Shown: positions 35,185 through 43,554 of the stretch, in pieces
Position numbering within the stretch: the stretch's first letter is position 1
Layout: the number at the start of each line of letters is the position of its first letter
From: Aureimonas ureilytica
GTDB taxonomy: Bacteria > Pseudomonadota > Alphaproteobacteria > Rhizobiales > Rhizobiaceae
DNA length: 64,000 nucleotides
Assembly (NCBI RefSeq): GCF_001475935.1
Contig: NZ_LDQA01000028.1
Span: 124,001 to 188,000 of the forward strand
Reading direction: 5' to 3'
Position numbers and translations under genes: made by a program
Notes under the pieces: model-generated
The model's database searches: none
Seen by the model: only the letters and a program-made list of their open reading frames with translations
What the model was told of the DNA's origin: nothing

Positions 35185-35616
35185 TCACGGCCCCGGCACA
35201 ATGCTCGCACGACGTCCGGTCGGGGTCTGCATCTCAAGGCGCTGCGTCAGGACCGCGATCTTCGTATCTACCGATCCGAGCAGCTGGTTCATTTCGGCAA
35301 TGCGCTGGCTGAGCGTCTGGAGGCTGGCATCAAGACGGGCGTTGGTCTGCTTCAGCGCCTCTTCCTGGGCGGTGATGCGATAGGCGAGGTTCGGGATCGC
35401 CTCAACCGTCCGCGTGATAGCCGCAAACTTCTCGTTCGAGAGCATTTCGACGCGGGACTGGTTGCGATCGACATTCTCGACACGGTTTTCGAGTTTGCCA
35501 TACCCGTAGATCCCAGCGCACAACATGGTGATCAAGGTGATGACGTTGCCGAGCGTCAGGTTGTTCGAAAACCAGCTTGGCTTCTGCATGTTGCCGCCCT
35601 CGCCTGTCGTGCTCAT
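35185..35616 (-). CDS. Phage membrane-anchored coiled-coil protein (lysis region)
   Basis: 143 residues. One N-terminal membrane helix (about 20-40, 'LGNVITLITMLCAGIYGYG') is followed by a long coiled coil ('RITAQEEALKQTNARLDASL', 'QTLSQRIAEMNQLLGS'). The topology resembles an inner-membrane spanin or a holin-associated protein; its place after the endolysin gene at the distal end of the late region supports a lysis role. Start chosen at ATG 35616; an upstream TTG at 35634 is possible. Confidence 0.6.
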   Translation of the reverse strand: MSTTGEGGNMQKPSWFSNNLTLGNVITLITMLCAGIYGYGKLENRVENVDRNQSRVEMLSNEKFAAITRTVEAIPNLAYRITAQEEALKQTNARLDASLQTLSQRIAEMNQLLGSVDTKIAVLTQRLEMQTPTGRRASIVPGP

Positions 35617-35673
35617 TCTCTCAACGTCCTGCAATCGCGATTGTTCGCCTCGCTGACGGCATGAAAAACGCCG

Positions 35674-36351
35674 CTAGAATATCGTCACGAGGTCTTGGAG
35701 GGGCCGCGACGTGTCGAAGGGAGACGGCGCGTCGATCGAGGTATGGCGATAGTCCTCCTGCCCGCGCCAATAGGCCGTGACGAACCTGGGCGCGACGGAC
35801 GCGATATCTTCGACGCGGGTCTCGCCCGACAGGACGGACAGGACGATTTCCGACACCACGTCGTCGCGCACGTGCGGCGGGTAGGAGCGGCTGACGGCGC
35901 GATCGGCAGCTGCGAACAGGTCGCTCTGGCGAGCCGCTTGGACATTCACTGGCACCGCCTCGGAGCGAGGCGCGGCGGGCTTCGCGCGGGATCGGCGGAT
36001 TTCGTCCTGCACCTCCTGGATGGCCGTGTCGAAGGCGGGATCGTCGCGGCGCCATTCGTAGAGCCTGCGCGTCGCCGGCACGTCGTCGCCCAGGCGATCG
36101 AGATAGCGGCGCTCCCGCAACCTCTTCAGGACAAGAGCCTTCAGGGCGTCGGTGCGCGGGAATGGTCGGCGCTCGTTGCGCTGGCCGGCCAAGATCGAGC
36201 GGCAGGCCGCGTCAAAGCCAGGATCGGCAAGCCGCCATTGGTAGACGACATGGCGCGAAGGCATCCCGTCGCCCAGAGCATAGGGCTTGACCCCTGCCCT
36301 CATGGCCGACAGGATCGCGTCTCGCAGGTCGGGGGTTCGCTCGTATCGCAT
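35674..36351 (-). CDS. Phage protein with two terminase-small-like HTH repeats
   Basis: 225 residues. Two similar modules, about 1-55 ('VVYQWRLADPGFDAACRSIL') and 65-120 ('RRLYEWRRDDPAFDTAIQEV'), resemble the N-terminal HTH of phage small terminases. A C-terminal domain (about 150-225) contains 'VRDDVVSEIVLSVLSGETRV' and ends 'SIDAPSPFD'...'LQDLVTIF', reminiscent of sigma-factor region 2 and linker sequences. Overlaps the endolysin stop by ATGA. A regulatory role is inferred only. Confidence 0.55.
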   Translation of the reverse strand: MRYERTPDLRDAILSAMRAGVKPYALGDGMPSRHVVYQWRLADPGFDAACRSILAGQRNERRPFPRTDALKALVLKRLRERRYLDRLGDDVPATRRLYEWRRDDPAFDTAIQEVQDEIRRSRAKPAAPRSEAVPVNVQAARQSDLFAAADRAVSRSYPPHVRDDVVSEIVLSVLSGETRVEDIASVAPRFVTAYWRGQEDYRHTSIDAPSPFDTSRPLQDLVTIF

Positions 36352-37142
36352 CAGGCCTCGATCGTCGCCAGAGCTTCCACATCCCTCTGTTTACCGGCAT
36401 AGCGCCCGCGCTGGTAGATGATCCAGCCGCCGAGCGCGCCGGCCACCAGCACGATCGGCAGCGCCACCTTCCAGTCGAAGGCCGCAAAGCTGGTCATGCC
36501 GCCGAGCGCCGTCTGTGCGACCGAGCTCCATGCGATCGAGGACTTAGCGAGCGGCTTGTCGAGCCCCGGCACGGTGGCCGCGATAATCTCGGGGATGAAC
36601 TGCGTCACGACGCCGGGCGCTTCTGGAGGCTGCGCGGCCATGCGTTGCGCTTCCTCTTCGACACGCTTCACCCGCGCCATCCAGCCACGGCCGAAGGTGG
36701 TAAAGTTGGGCTGGCGGCGCATGAACTGGAGCCGCGCGGTGTTGAGCGCCGTGATGACGCCCTTCGGCTCCATGGCGTTCACGGCGGCGAGCGTCGCCGG
36801 CCCCATGACGCCATCCTGCTTCGCGCCGACAACGGCCTGAAGATAGCGGATCGAGCGCGCCGGCCCCGAGTTCACGGCGAAGTCGAAGGCGGCATAGTCC
36901 ACGCCTGCCGGCAGGTCCGAGCCCATGACCTTGGCCCAATACTGGCGCTTGTAGATGACGGCCACCTGATCGTCGCTGATGCGCTTCAAATCCTCGGCCG
37001 TGGCGTCGGGCTTCACATAGCGCCGGAACGTGTCGAGCGTGACGCCCTTCATCGTCGGGCCGCCCTTGTCGTCGGGGTGGTTCGAATAGCCGCCCTCATC
37101 CTTCAGGACGAGCGCGATCGAGGGGCGGAAGTTCTTTTCCAT
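36351..37142 (-). CDS. Phage endolysin, glycoside hydrolase family 108, with C-terminal membrane helix
   Basis: 263 residues. The GH108 lysozyme domain has the catalytic Glu16 in 'LKDEGGYSNHPDDKGGPTM' and 'GVTLDTFRRY'; 'DYAAFDFAVNSGPARSIRYL' and 'VGAKQDGVMGPATLAAVNAM' form the rest of the muramidase and peptidoglycan-binding part. After a linker, a hydrophobic helix near 225-243 (LPIVLVAGALGGWIIYQ) is unusual for a soluble endolysin and suggests membrane tethering until lysis. Confidence 0.85.
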   Translation of the reverse strand: MEKNFRPSIALVLKDEGGYSNHPDDKGGPTMKGVTLDTFRRYVKPDATAEDLKRISDDQVAVIYKRQYWAKVMGSDLPAGVDYAAFDFAVNSGPARSIRYLQAVVGAKQDGVMGPATLAAVNAMEPKGVITALNTARLQFMRRQPNFTTFGRGWMARVKRVEEEAQRMAAQPPEAPGVVTQFIPEIIAATVPGLDKPLAKSSIAWSSVAQTALGGMTSFAAFDWKVALPIVLVAGALGGWIIYQRGRYAGKQRDVEALATIEA

Positions 37143-37161
37143 GATTGCCTCCAGCGGGCAT

Positions 37162-37188
37162 GAAAAAGCCCGGCGCTATGGCCGGGCT
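37162..37188 (-). terminator. Late-region terminator with TTTTTCAT tail, before the endolysin gene
   Basis: Stem GCCCGGC / GCCGGGC (37168-37187), loop of 6. The minus strand continues TTTTTCATG and then the ribosome-binding site GGAGG of the endolysin gene. Confidence 0.7.
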
Positions 37189-37196
37189 GGTTTGGG

Positions 37197-40100
37197 TCAG
37201 GCAGCGGCTTCGTAGGCTGCCGCAAGAGACGCGATGGACGGCTTCGCCGCCGTCACCTGAGCGGCCATCAGAGCTTGCGCCATCTGGTTGGGGTGGATGC
37301 CGTCGTTCGTGAGCGACAGCTTGACCGTGGCACCGGCAGCGTGGCCGAATTGAAGCTGATAGGTCGGACCACCGGATTTCGTGAAGTCGGCGAAGCTGGG
37401 GCTTCGGGAGGCAGGCCGCAGCGTGGTGTCGAAGCCTCCGTTGGCGTTGGCCGCCGTCGTCAGCACGTTGTAGCTCCGCTGAAAATCGAGCCCTGAAGAG
37501 CCGGTGTTGGCCGTGCCCGGCTCGAAGACCAGCGTGGCCCCAACGGGGGCCTGCGCGGAGAGCCTGACGGTTGCCGTGCGCAGGTCGAGGCTCTGAGCCG
37601 CCGCATCCATGAACGTTGCCGAGAACGCCTGCTCCTTCCACTTCGTGCCGTTGCGGATCGGCGCTGCACTGTCGATCGGCACGTTGATGAGGCCATCGCC
37701 GCCCGCCAGCACCCAGGCTGTCCAGTCGGCCCAAGAACCAGTCGTGCCGTTGTTGGCGTCGGCTGTCTGGTCGGCCTCTGTCGTCCAAGCGGTGTTGTTC
37801 GACGGGGCTCCGCCGAAGTTGGTCGAGGGCGGGGTCGTCGTCTGGGCGATCGGGATGCCCGGCCATGCCTGCCGGATAGCGTTGTACATGGCAGTCGCCA
37901 CGATCTTCATCGCCGCGAAGCCACGATTAACGTCGTTCCGCCCATGCTCGCTGACGACGACGTTGAAGGGCGGCTTGCTCTGGCCGAGCGCGCCGAAGAT
38001 CGCCTTCAGGTGCGTCACCAGGGAACGTGTCGGCCCGTTCACGCCCGCCTGCCCGTCGCCAAGATTGTCCTGGTAGACGGTGGACATGTTGGTCGAGAAG
38101 CGCGCGGCCGAGAAGACATCGATCCGTGCGCCCTGCGAGTTGGCGTTCAGACCCTTCTGGATGAAGCCGGACACGCCGCGATCGTTGATGAAGGGCACAC
38201 CATCGGTCGTGTAGTCCGCGATGGACGTTCCGATGAGAAGGGCGACCGCGCGCCCGGCTGGACATCCCTTGGCGATGAAGCAGCTCGGCCCGAACATACC
38301 GCCGATCGGCGTGAAAACCTGCGTCTTGTTGGGCGTGGTCAGCGAGAGATCGCTGTTGCCGGTGGTCGAGCACTCGCCTGCGAGATAGCGCGTGAGCATG
38401 ACCGGGAAGGCGGACCCATCGGGCGAGTTGTCGTAGAGGTCCAGCCAATAGTCGGTATCGGGCTGGAGCGTGCCTACAAGCGGATCGTGCCAAATGAAGT
38501 CGTAAATCAGCGGCTGAAGAGTGTAGCTCGCCGCACCCTTGAATTTGCAGACCTCCACGAGGTTATCCGACATGTCCCGGTATTCGGCACGCTGAATGGT
38601 GATCGCGAATTTGCTCGGGCGAACGCCATAGATCGACATCGCGCTGTTATCGAAAAGGTGCATTGCCTCCGTGAGGGGAACGCCCCAGGCAGACGTGCGA
38701 ACCTTGACGCGTCGATAATGGTACTTGGAACTGACCGTGGCGGTGCCGCCGTCCCATTTGGCAACGTCGTTGTTTGTCGTGAAGGCGGCACTACCCGTAC
38801 CCCAATCACCGGCCATGACGTGGCGGCTGGACGCGATCATGTAGCGGTTCGGCTTATCCGCGCTGAGCCCGCGATAAATCGCGCGTAGATCAGTCGCAGC
38901 GGCCACATGGGCGGCCGTGGCCGCGTGCGTTCCGTCCGTGCCGATCGATGCTTTTACAGCCGATCCTGAGAGGTGCGCCTTTCCAGGCGTGCCAAGCGCA
39001 CCGTCAGCCGTGTTATTCCAAGGGTTGGAAGTGCTCGGGACGAACGACACTGTGAATGGAGATGCGGCCCCGGAGACAGACGCCACGCGCGGCCCGCCCT
39101 GCCCGCCAATATCGACGTTCGAAGCGTTCCCCGGCTCGAACACGAGATTGTCCAGAGGGTCGGGCGCCGCGCTGGTTTGAATGTTGGTCGCGCCAGCCAC
39201 GACATCGGCCGTCAGGGTGGCGTTGAAGGCCGGGACACGCCACAGGCTCGGGTTCGACGCGTCCGCGCAGTAGCTGGAGAACGGGAAGATGACATCGGGG
39301 CCGCCATTCACGCCGCGTTCGGCGGCCAGGGCGGCGTTGAACTGGTCGCGGCGACCGCCCGCTTCGAACCCGGCGACCGGCGATTGGTTGGCGAGGTCGG
39401 TGCACTTATAGGTGTTGTCCGTCACGCGCGGCTGGATATTGCTCTGCGTGATCGTTCGAATGCCGCCCCTGCGCGCAGAAGCCCAGAGCGCGCGATTGTC
39501 CGACATGATCAGCGACAGATCGCGCGAACCGGCGAGTTCATTCGTCCCGAGCCCCATGTGCAAATCAGTGAAGCGCCCAGCTTCCAATAGCGACAGGAGT
39601 TTCGGGGAATTCGCGGTCTGTTCGGCGGTTCTGCCGCCGACCGCCGCCGTCATGAATGGGATCCCCTCGGCATAGGCGGCTCGCTTCATGTAGCCGCCAC
39701 CTGCGCGGCCGAGACCGCCCGTATCGTTCTGCTGACGGCCGATACTGTCGAAGAGGAAAACGAGCGAGGCGAAGCTGCCGATAAGCGGGCCGAGCATCAT
39801 CGAGGGGAAGAAGATATTGAGCGCGTCGAGCGAGCCAGAAGCGGCCATCGGCCCGGTGCTGTCGATGTCGTCCGGCAAGTCGCCGGGCGCCGCCCGCCAA
39901 GACTGGTTGAAGTCGGTCGAGTAATCGCAGTAGGGCGCGCTCTGACCGGTCACCAAGTCGAACATGTGACGATATTCGAGGAAGGTCCGGCCAAGGAACT
40001 GCGACGCGCCGAAGTTCGAAGGGAAAACCGGATCGCACCGGAATTCGGCCACGCCCGCCGGGATCGTGAAAGTGCGTGCGCCATTGTAGGTCACAGGCAC

Positions 40101-40409
40101 AGGCCGGCCGTTATAGACGAGTGCTGCCTTCGTGATGGTGATGTCCTGCGCAGCGGCCACCTCGCGCTGCCCGAACGTGCCGCCAGTCCAGAACGGACAG
40201 AAGGTCGGCTGGACGAACGCAGGCGGGAAGACCCCGAACGGATAGGCGCGACGGCCCTTAAAGCGGGTCTTGCTGCCAGAGGTTGGCAGGACGTTGTTGC
40301 AGATCAGGCCGCCCATCACCGTGTTGACGAGCGCACCCGAGATGACGGGCGTCGATTTGCTGAAGCCAGGCGCCAGCGGCCAGCCGTTGAGAAGCGCGCG
40401 GGAAACCAT
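37197..40409 (-). CDS. Large phage tail-fibre/tailspike protein with two SGNH hydrolase domains
   Basis: 1070 residues. Two full sets of SGNH-esterase signatures occur in order. Set 1: Ser222 in 'FDSIGRQ', Asn290 in 'LGTNEL', and Asp492-x-x-His495 in 'GTDGTHAATA'. Set 2: Ser729 in 'LIGTSIAD', Asn825 in 'EHGRNDVN', and Asp1036-x-x-His1039 in 'TNDGIHPN'. Each half also has a 'LVFEPG' strand motif before its DxxH block, indicating an internal duplication. Such domains de-acetylate or de-esterify surface polysaccharide, so this is a likely receptor-processing fibre. Start overlaps the upstream stop (ATGA). Confidence 0.75.
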   Translation of the reverse strand: MVSRALLNGWPLAPGFSKSTPVISGALVNTVMGGLICNNVLPTSGSKTRFKGRRAYPFGVFPPAFVQPTFCPFWTGGTFGQREVAAAQDITITKAALVYNGRPVPVTYNGARTFTIPAGVAEFRCDPVFPSNFGASQFLGRTFLEYRHMFDLVTGQSAPYCDYSTDFNQSWRAAPGDLPDDIDSTGPMAASGSLDALNIFFPSMMLGPLIGSFASLVFLFDSIGRQQNDTGGLGRAGGGYMKRAAYAEGIPFMTAAVGGRTAEQTANSPKLLSLLEAGRFTDLHMGLGTNELAGSRDLSLIMSDNRALWASARRGGIRTITQSNIQPRVTDNTYKCTDLANQSPVAGFEAGGRRDQFNAALAAERGVNGGPDVIFPFSSYCADASNPSLWRVPAFNATLTADVVAGATNIQTSAAPDPLDNLVFEPGNASNVDIGGQGGPRVASVSGAASPFTVSFVPSTSNPWNNTADGALGTPGKAHLSGSAVKASIGTDGTHAATAAHVAAATDLRAIYRGLSADKPNRYMIASSRHVMAGDWGTGSAAFTTNNDVAKWDGGTATVSSKYHYRRVKVRTSAWGVPLTEAMHLFDNSAMSIYGVRPSKFAITIQRAEYRDMSDNLVEVCKFKGAASYTLQPLIYDFIWHDPLVGTLQPDTDYWLDLYDNSPDGSAFPVMLTRYLAGECSTTGNSDLSLTTPNKTQVFTPIGGMFGPSCFIAKGCPAGRAVALLIGTSIADYTTDGVPFINDRGVSGFIQKGLNANSQGARIDVFSAARFSTNMSTVYQDNLGDGQAGVNGPTRSLVTHLKAIFGALGQSKPPFNVVVSEHGRNDVNRGFAAMKIVATAMYNAIRQAWPGIPIAQTTTPPSTNFGGAPSNNTAWTTEADQTADANNGTTGSWADWTAWVLAGGDGLINVPIDSAAPIRNGTKWKEQAFSATFMDAAAQSLDLRTATVRLSAQAPVGATLVFEPGTANTGSSGLDFQRSYNVLTTAANANGGFDTTLRPASRSPSFADFTKSGGPTYQLQFGHAAGATVKLSLTNDGIHPNQMAQALMAAQVTAAKPSIASLAAAYEAAA

Positions 40410-40807
40410 CAGAGCCCCGCTAGATTCGAGTAGAAGCCAGCCGGCGAGCCCGCCGTCACTGACACGCGAAGGCTAGACCCCTGCCCGATGCCCAGACCGA
40501 CCTGCCCGTTGGCCGAGAGCGTCACATCGGCCGAGTTGGCGGCGTTGCGCAAATTGCGCCATGTCACGCCGTCCTGCCCGAGCACTTGGAGCGTGGCCGT
40601 CGCGCCGTTCCACGCCGTCGCCTCCGCCGCCCAAAGGTAGTCGCCGCCCCGGATGCTCGATGCGTTGGTGAGGGTGCCGTTCACCGCGAGCGCGTAGACT
40701 TGCGGCGTGACGGCGGCAATTTCGCCGTTCCCGTCCACGGCAATGGTCGCTGTCGCGGTGACGGCGGTCTGCGGCGTCAAGCCGACGCCGGGTCGCTGGA
40801 ACGGCAT
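40409..40807 (-). CDS. Phage structural protein, beta-rich
   Basis: 132 residues of Gly/Ala/Thr-rich beta sequence ('TAVTATATIAVDGNGEIAAV', 'GATATLQVLGQDGVTWRNL') like small fibre or fibre-attachment proteins. It overlaps the SGNH-fibre start by 4 bp, so it may form part of the same appendage. Not recognised. Confidence 0.6.
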   Translation of the reverse strand: MPFQRPGVGLTPQTAVTATATIAVDGNGEIAAVTPQVYALAVNGTLTNASSIRGGDYLWAAEATAWNGATATLQVLGQDGVTWRNLRNAANSADVTLSANGQVGLGIGQGSSLRVSVTAGSPAGFYSNLAGL

Positions 40808-40820
40808 GGATGCCCCTCAT

Positions 40821-40843
40821 GAAAAAAGCCGCGCTCGGCGGCC
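40821..40843 (-). terminator. Late-region terminator with TTTTTTCAT tail, before the small structural gene
   Basis: Stem GCCGC / GCGGC (40828-40842) followed on the minus strand by TTTTTTCATG. The start codon of the next gene lies about 13 nt further on. Confidence 0.6.
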
Positions 40844-40869
40844 ATGCTTTCGGTCTGAGGGGGTGAGGG

Positions 40870-41394
40870 TCAGGCGCTCGGCCACATCCCGTCGATCTGC
40901 TCGCCCGTCAGGCCCAGCTTGGACGACAGGAGACCGAGCAGCGGGTGGTTTCGTTCGAACGAGGCGCGGTAGCGCATTTCGATCCGCGCCTTCTCGGCTT
41001 CGTCGCCGGGCAGCTTGTCGATCTCGGCCGACACCTTGTCCTCGGTGATGCCGAGCTTCAGCGCAGCCAGCCAGAAGTCCGCTTTCTGCATCGGCGGGAA
41101 TTTGCGCTGCTGAGGACCGAATGCGCCGTCCACGAACGATGAGCCGATGGCGACTGTCGCGTCCGTCTCGACCACTTCCATTCCGCCACTCGGCACGAGC
41201 ATTGTCGGATCGGCCGCGCCGAGGACAACGGCGCCCTCGTGGATGATGTAGAAGTTCGTGCCGGGCAACTCCAACGGCGCGCCCCGCTCATCGAAGCGGC
41301 AACGCGAGTTGGCATAATTGGCCCAATCGGTGCCGCCCTCGTTGACGAACCGGCCTGTCTCAGTCTGGGAGAACTTCCCGTGCGACGTGATCAT
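40870..41394 (-). CDS. Hypothetical phage protein, fibre region
   Basis: 174 residues. The first half is beta-rich ('GTNFYIIHEGAVVLGAAD'). The second half is helical and charged ('KADFWLAALKLGITEDKVSA' and 'DEAEKARIEMRYRASFERNH'), similar in layout to tail-fibre assembly proteins encoded next to fibres. The ATG at 41394 follows GGGGG with good spacing; an ATG at 41406 overlaps the upstream stop. Assembly chaperone is a guess. Confidence 0.55.
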   Translation of the reverse strand: MITSHGKFSQTETGRFVNEGGTDWANYANSRCRFDERGAPLELPGTNFYIIHEGAVVLGAADPTMLVPSGGMEVVETDATVAIGSSFVDGAFGPQQRKFPPMQKADFWLAALKLGITEDKVSAEIDKLPGDEAEKARIEMRYRASFERNHPLLGLLSSKLGLTGEQIDGMWPSA

Positions 41395-41405
41395 ACGTGC
41401 CCCCA

Positions 41406-42506
41406 TCAAGCGAAGTTAACGTTCTGCCAACCGGCACCGTTTGTGTAGCGTTGGAGCGTCCGAGCAAAGGCGGTGCCGCTAGAACCGACGCCAGTCAGAA
41501 CTCTGTTTAGGTTTTCGCCAGTTCCGACCGTTACGACGCTGACGAGACGTAGATCGCGGACGCAGTTTGCGGAAGCATCGTTCGACACGTCGCGCAATGA
41601 TGTGATGTTCGTGCCGGCTTGGGGGAAGTTCACGTTCCCGTCCAGCTGGAACACGACCATCTGGCGACCGCCGCTGCTGTCGATGAAATCGACATCGCCG
41701 CTCGACAGGCCTCGCCATGCCCAAATCCGAACCCCTGGCGTATGAAGCTGAAACTGCGGATCGGCTTTCTGAATTTGCAGATTGCCGGTCAGGGTGTCGC
41801 CGGTGCGCAGGACGCGCGCGCCGATGTAGGTTGCCAAGTCGCCCAGCTGCTTGGTCGAAAGGCTACCATCGGCGCCAACCGAAAGCTTGTCCTCACCCGT
41901 GCCAGCGTCTCGCAGATGCCAGCGCGAATCCGAAGTTACGAGCATCCCGTAACGGATGATGCCGGGGTAATGGAGGATGCTTTCCGGGTTGGTCTTCTGA
42001 ATTTCGATGTTCGCGAGGCTGTTGCGCCCTTCCCGCTGCAACTCCTGCCCGTTGTAGGTGATGCCGGTCCCGGTCATATCAAGGGAGCCCTGAACAGTCG
42101 TTCCATCCAAGGTAAAGCGTTGTAAATGCAGGGAATTGTCGCTCAACTGGCTGAACAGAAGGCCGGCCGACACGCCGTCGCCCTTCTGGAATAGCACGTG
42201 CCGGTTCGCCTCCGCGCCCTGCGGATCGGTGCCGCGAACGTTGAGATAATGGCGGACGCCAAGTGCGCCGGTGAGCGTCCCGCCGGTCAGGTCGAGCTTC
42301 TTGGCAAGCTCGTCGGTGACGCCGAGATTGGCACGCGCACCTGCCGCGTCCTGTGCGCCCGTGCCGCCTGCCGTGATGGGCCGCGCTTCATTTTGGAGGG
42401 CGGCCAGATCATCGATGACGGTGTTGTATTTGGCGCTCTGGATCGTGCCCCCAGGCGCGCCGTAGACGTTTGGCGGAAGCTGATAAATGCCGTTGACGCG
42501 GGGCAT
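41406..42506 (-). CDS. Phage tail fibre protein (T7 gp17-like N-terminus)
   Basis: 366 residues. The N-terminus, 'MPRVNGIYQLPPNVYGAPGG' then 'TIQSAKYNTVIDDLA', is the virion-attachment module found at the start of many podovirus fibres. Shaft-like repeats follow, with 'LDLTGGTLTGAL' and 'GDTLTGNLQIQKADPQFQL', then a C-terminal region with 'GGRQMVVFQLDGNVNFPQAG'. It is preceded by ejection genes, as in T7. Confidence 0.78.
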   Translation of the reverse strand: MPRVNGIYQLPPNVYGAPGGTIQSAKYNTVIDDLAALQNEARPITAGGTGAQDAAGARANLGVTDELAKKLDLTGGTLTGALGVRHYLNVRGTDPQGAEANRHVLFQKGDGVSAGLLFSQLSDNSLHLQRFTLDGTTVQGSLDMTGTGITYNGQELQREGRNSLANIEIQKTNPESILHYPGIIRYGMLVTSDSRWHLRDAGTGEDKLSVGADGSLSTKQLGDLATYIGARVLRTGDTLTGNLQIQKADPQFQLHTPGVRIWAWRGLSSGDVDFIDSSGGRQMVVFQLDGNVNFPQAGTNITSLRDVSNDASANCVRDLRLVSVVTVGTGENLNRVLTGVGSSGTAFARTLQRYTNGAGWQNVNFA

Positions 42507-42516
42507 GGCGAATCCA

Positions 42517-42541
42517 TGAAAAAGGCGGCCGGTTCGCCGCC
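42517..42541 (-). terminator. Late-region terminator with TTTTTCAT tail, before the tail fibre gene
   Basis: Perfect 6-bp stem GGCGGC / GCCGCC with a 6-nt loop (42524-42541), followed on the minus strand by TTTTTCATGG and the fibre gene start. Confidence 0.7.
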
Positions 42542-42558
42542 TGATGGCTGTCTATCTG

Positions 42559-42822
42559 TCAGGCCCCGAAGAGCTTCATCAGCCGAGCCGACAGTCCGCC
42601 GCCCGGCGCCATACCGCCCGTCTCGCGCATCCCTGCCCACGGGTCGGCTGGCGTCTTGTTCGCATCCATCGCGCGATAGGCCAGCGCCTGCGCGACTGCC
42701 GACATGCCTTGACCGACATTCTGCGCCGGCTGGGCCGCACCTGCCGCAAGTGCATCCATGCCGCGCTTCTGGCGCGCCGCGCGCTGCTCGGGCGTCTCGT
42801 TGCCGTCGAAGATGAAAGACAT
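42559..42822 (-). CDS. Small phage virion-associated protein, paralogue of ejection protein N-terminus
   Basis: 87 residues. Its N-terminal 55 residues align with the start of the 751-residue muralytic ejection protein: SFIF-x-G, TPE-x2-R, AGAA, NVG-x-G, AVA-x-AL-x-YR and NK recur in the same order. It lacks the enzymatic domains. It sits between the tail fibre and the plus-strand moron. Probably a virion component or assembly factor derived by partial duplication. Confidence 0.6.
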   Translation of the reverse strand: MSFIFDGNETPEQRAARQKRGMDALAAGAAQPAQNVGQGMSAVAQALAYRAMDANKTPADPWAGMRETGGMAPGGGLSARLMKLFGA

Positions 42823-42831
42823 GTTGGCTCG

Positions 42832-42860
42832 TTGCTCGCTCTCAGATTGTGCGCCATATT
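42832..42860 (+). promoter_or_regulatory. Candidate promoter of the plus-strand moron
   Basis: TTGCTC (42832-42837), exact 17-bp spacer, CATATT (42855-42860), 25 bp before the secreted-protein start. It would allow expression from the prophage independent of late transcription. Confidence 0.45.
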
Positions 42861-42885
42861 CTCGCCGCAGTTTGTGGGGGATCGC

Positions 42886-43302
42886 ATGAAAAGACGCGCA
42901 ATCGCTGGCATGGCCGCACTATTGATGAGTTATGCCCCTGCGGCTGCGGGATCTGGTTATATCTGCGTCATCGAGAAAACTGTTGGCTTCAAGCTGAAGG
43001 GGAAAACCTGGGAGGAAGCGTTTCTAAAAGGCCCTCCCGAAATATACATCGTCCAGCGTCTCCCGAATGGCGCCATAACAGCGAAGCAAACTGGGTTTGA
43101 ACTGGAAGGCCAATGCGTTGAGCGGCTTTTTGCGAATGGAACCGCGACAGGAAGCCTTGATTGCCAAGTCATGTTGACGGACCTGACGATCAACACGAAG
43201 TCTATGCGGTTTCAAACCGTCTATCCGATCGGGTATCTCGACGGCAAAGATACCGACAGCGACACGCCAAGCCTAGCGATAGGCAAGTGCACCACCCTTT
43301 GA
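42886..43302 (+). CDS. Secreted small cysteine protein, prophage moron
   Basis: 138 residues. N-terminal signal peptide (MKRRAIAGMAALLMSYAPAAAG, likely cut after AAAG or nearby). The mature part is about 115 residues with four cysteines, in 'YICVIEK', 'EGQCVERLF', 'SLDCQVML' and 'IGKCTTL', which could form two disulfides. The start has GGGGG 5 nt upstream. It is read opposite to every neighbouring late gene. No family recognised; lysogenic conversion or superinfection control is plausible. Confidence 0.65.
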   Translation: MKRRAIAGMAALLMSYAPAAAGSGYICVIEKTVGFKLKGKTWEEAFLKGPPEIYIVQRLPNGAITAKQTGFELEGQCVERLFANGTATGSLDCQVMLTDLTINTKSMRFQTVYPIGYLDGKDTDSDTPSLAIGKCTTL

Positions 43303-43314
43303 TACAAACTGGAT

Positions 43315-43554
43315 ATGCCGCCAGTCATCGAACACGATCCGAACGAACCACCGCCCGATCGGTCCAAGTCTCCTTGGCTGCTGGGGTTCGGGCTGCTTGC
43401 GTTCGCTTGGATCGGATATTTCACCCTTTGGTCTCCAGACTGGACGGGCATCGCCTTGGGCGCTGCGTCTGGGATGGGCCTCGCCGGCTGGGCGATCGAA
43501 ATGACCGGAAACCGCGTCCCGGCCTCATGGCGCGGCAAGCCGCCCCGCTCCTGA
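43315..43554 (+). CDS. Small membrane protein, second moron gene
   Basis: 79 residues. An acidic/proline N-terminus (PPVIEHDPNEPPPDRSK) is followed by two hydrophobic helices (WLLGFGLLAFAWIGYFTL and GIALGAASGMGLAGWAI). It begins 12 bp after the secreted-protein gene. Its last 30 bp overlap the convergent ejection gene. Function unknown. Confidence 0.6.
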   Translation: MPPVIEHDPNEPPPDRSKSPWLLGFGLLAFAWIGYFTLWSPDWTGIALGAASGMGLAGWAIEMTGNRVPASWRGKPPRS

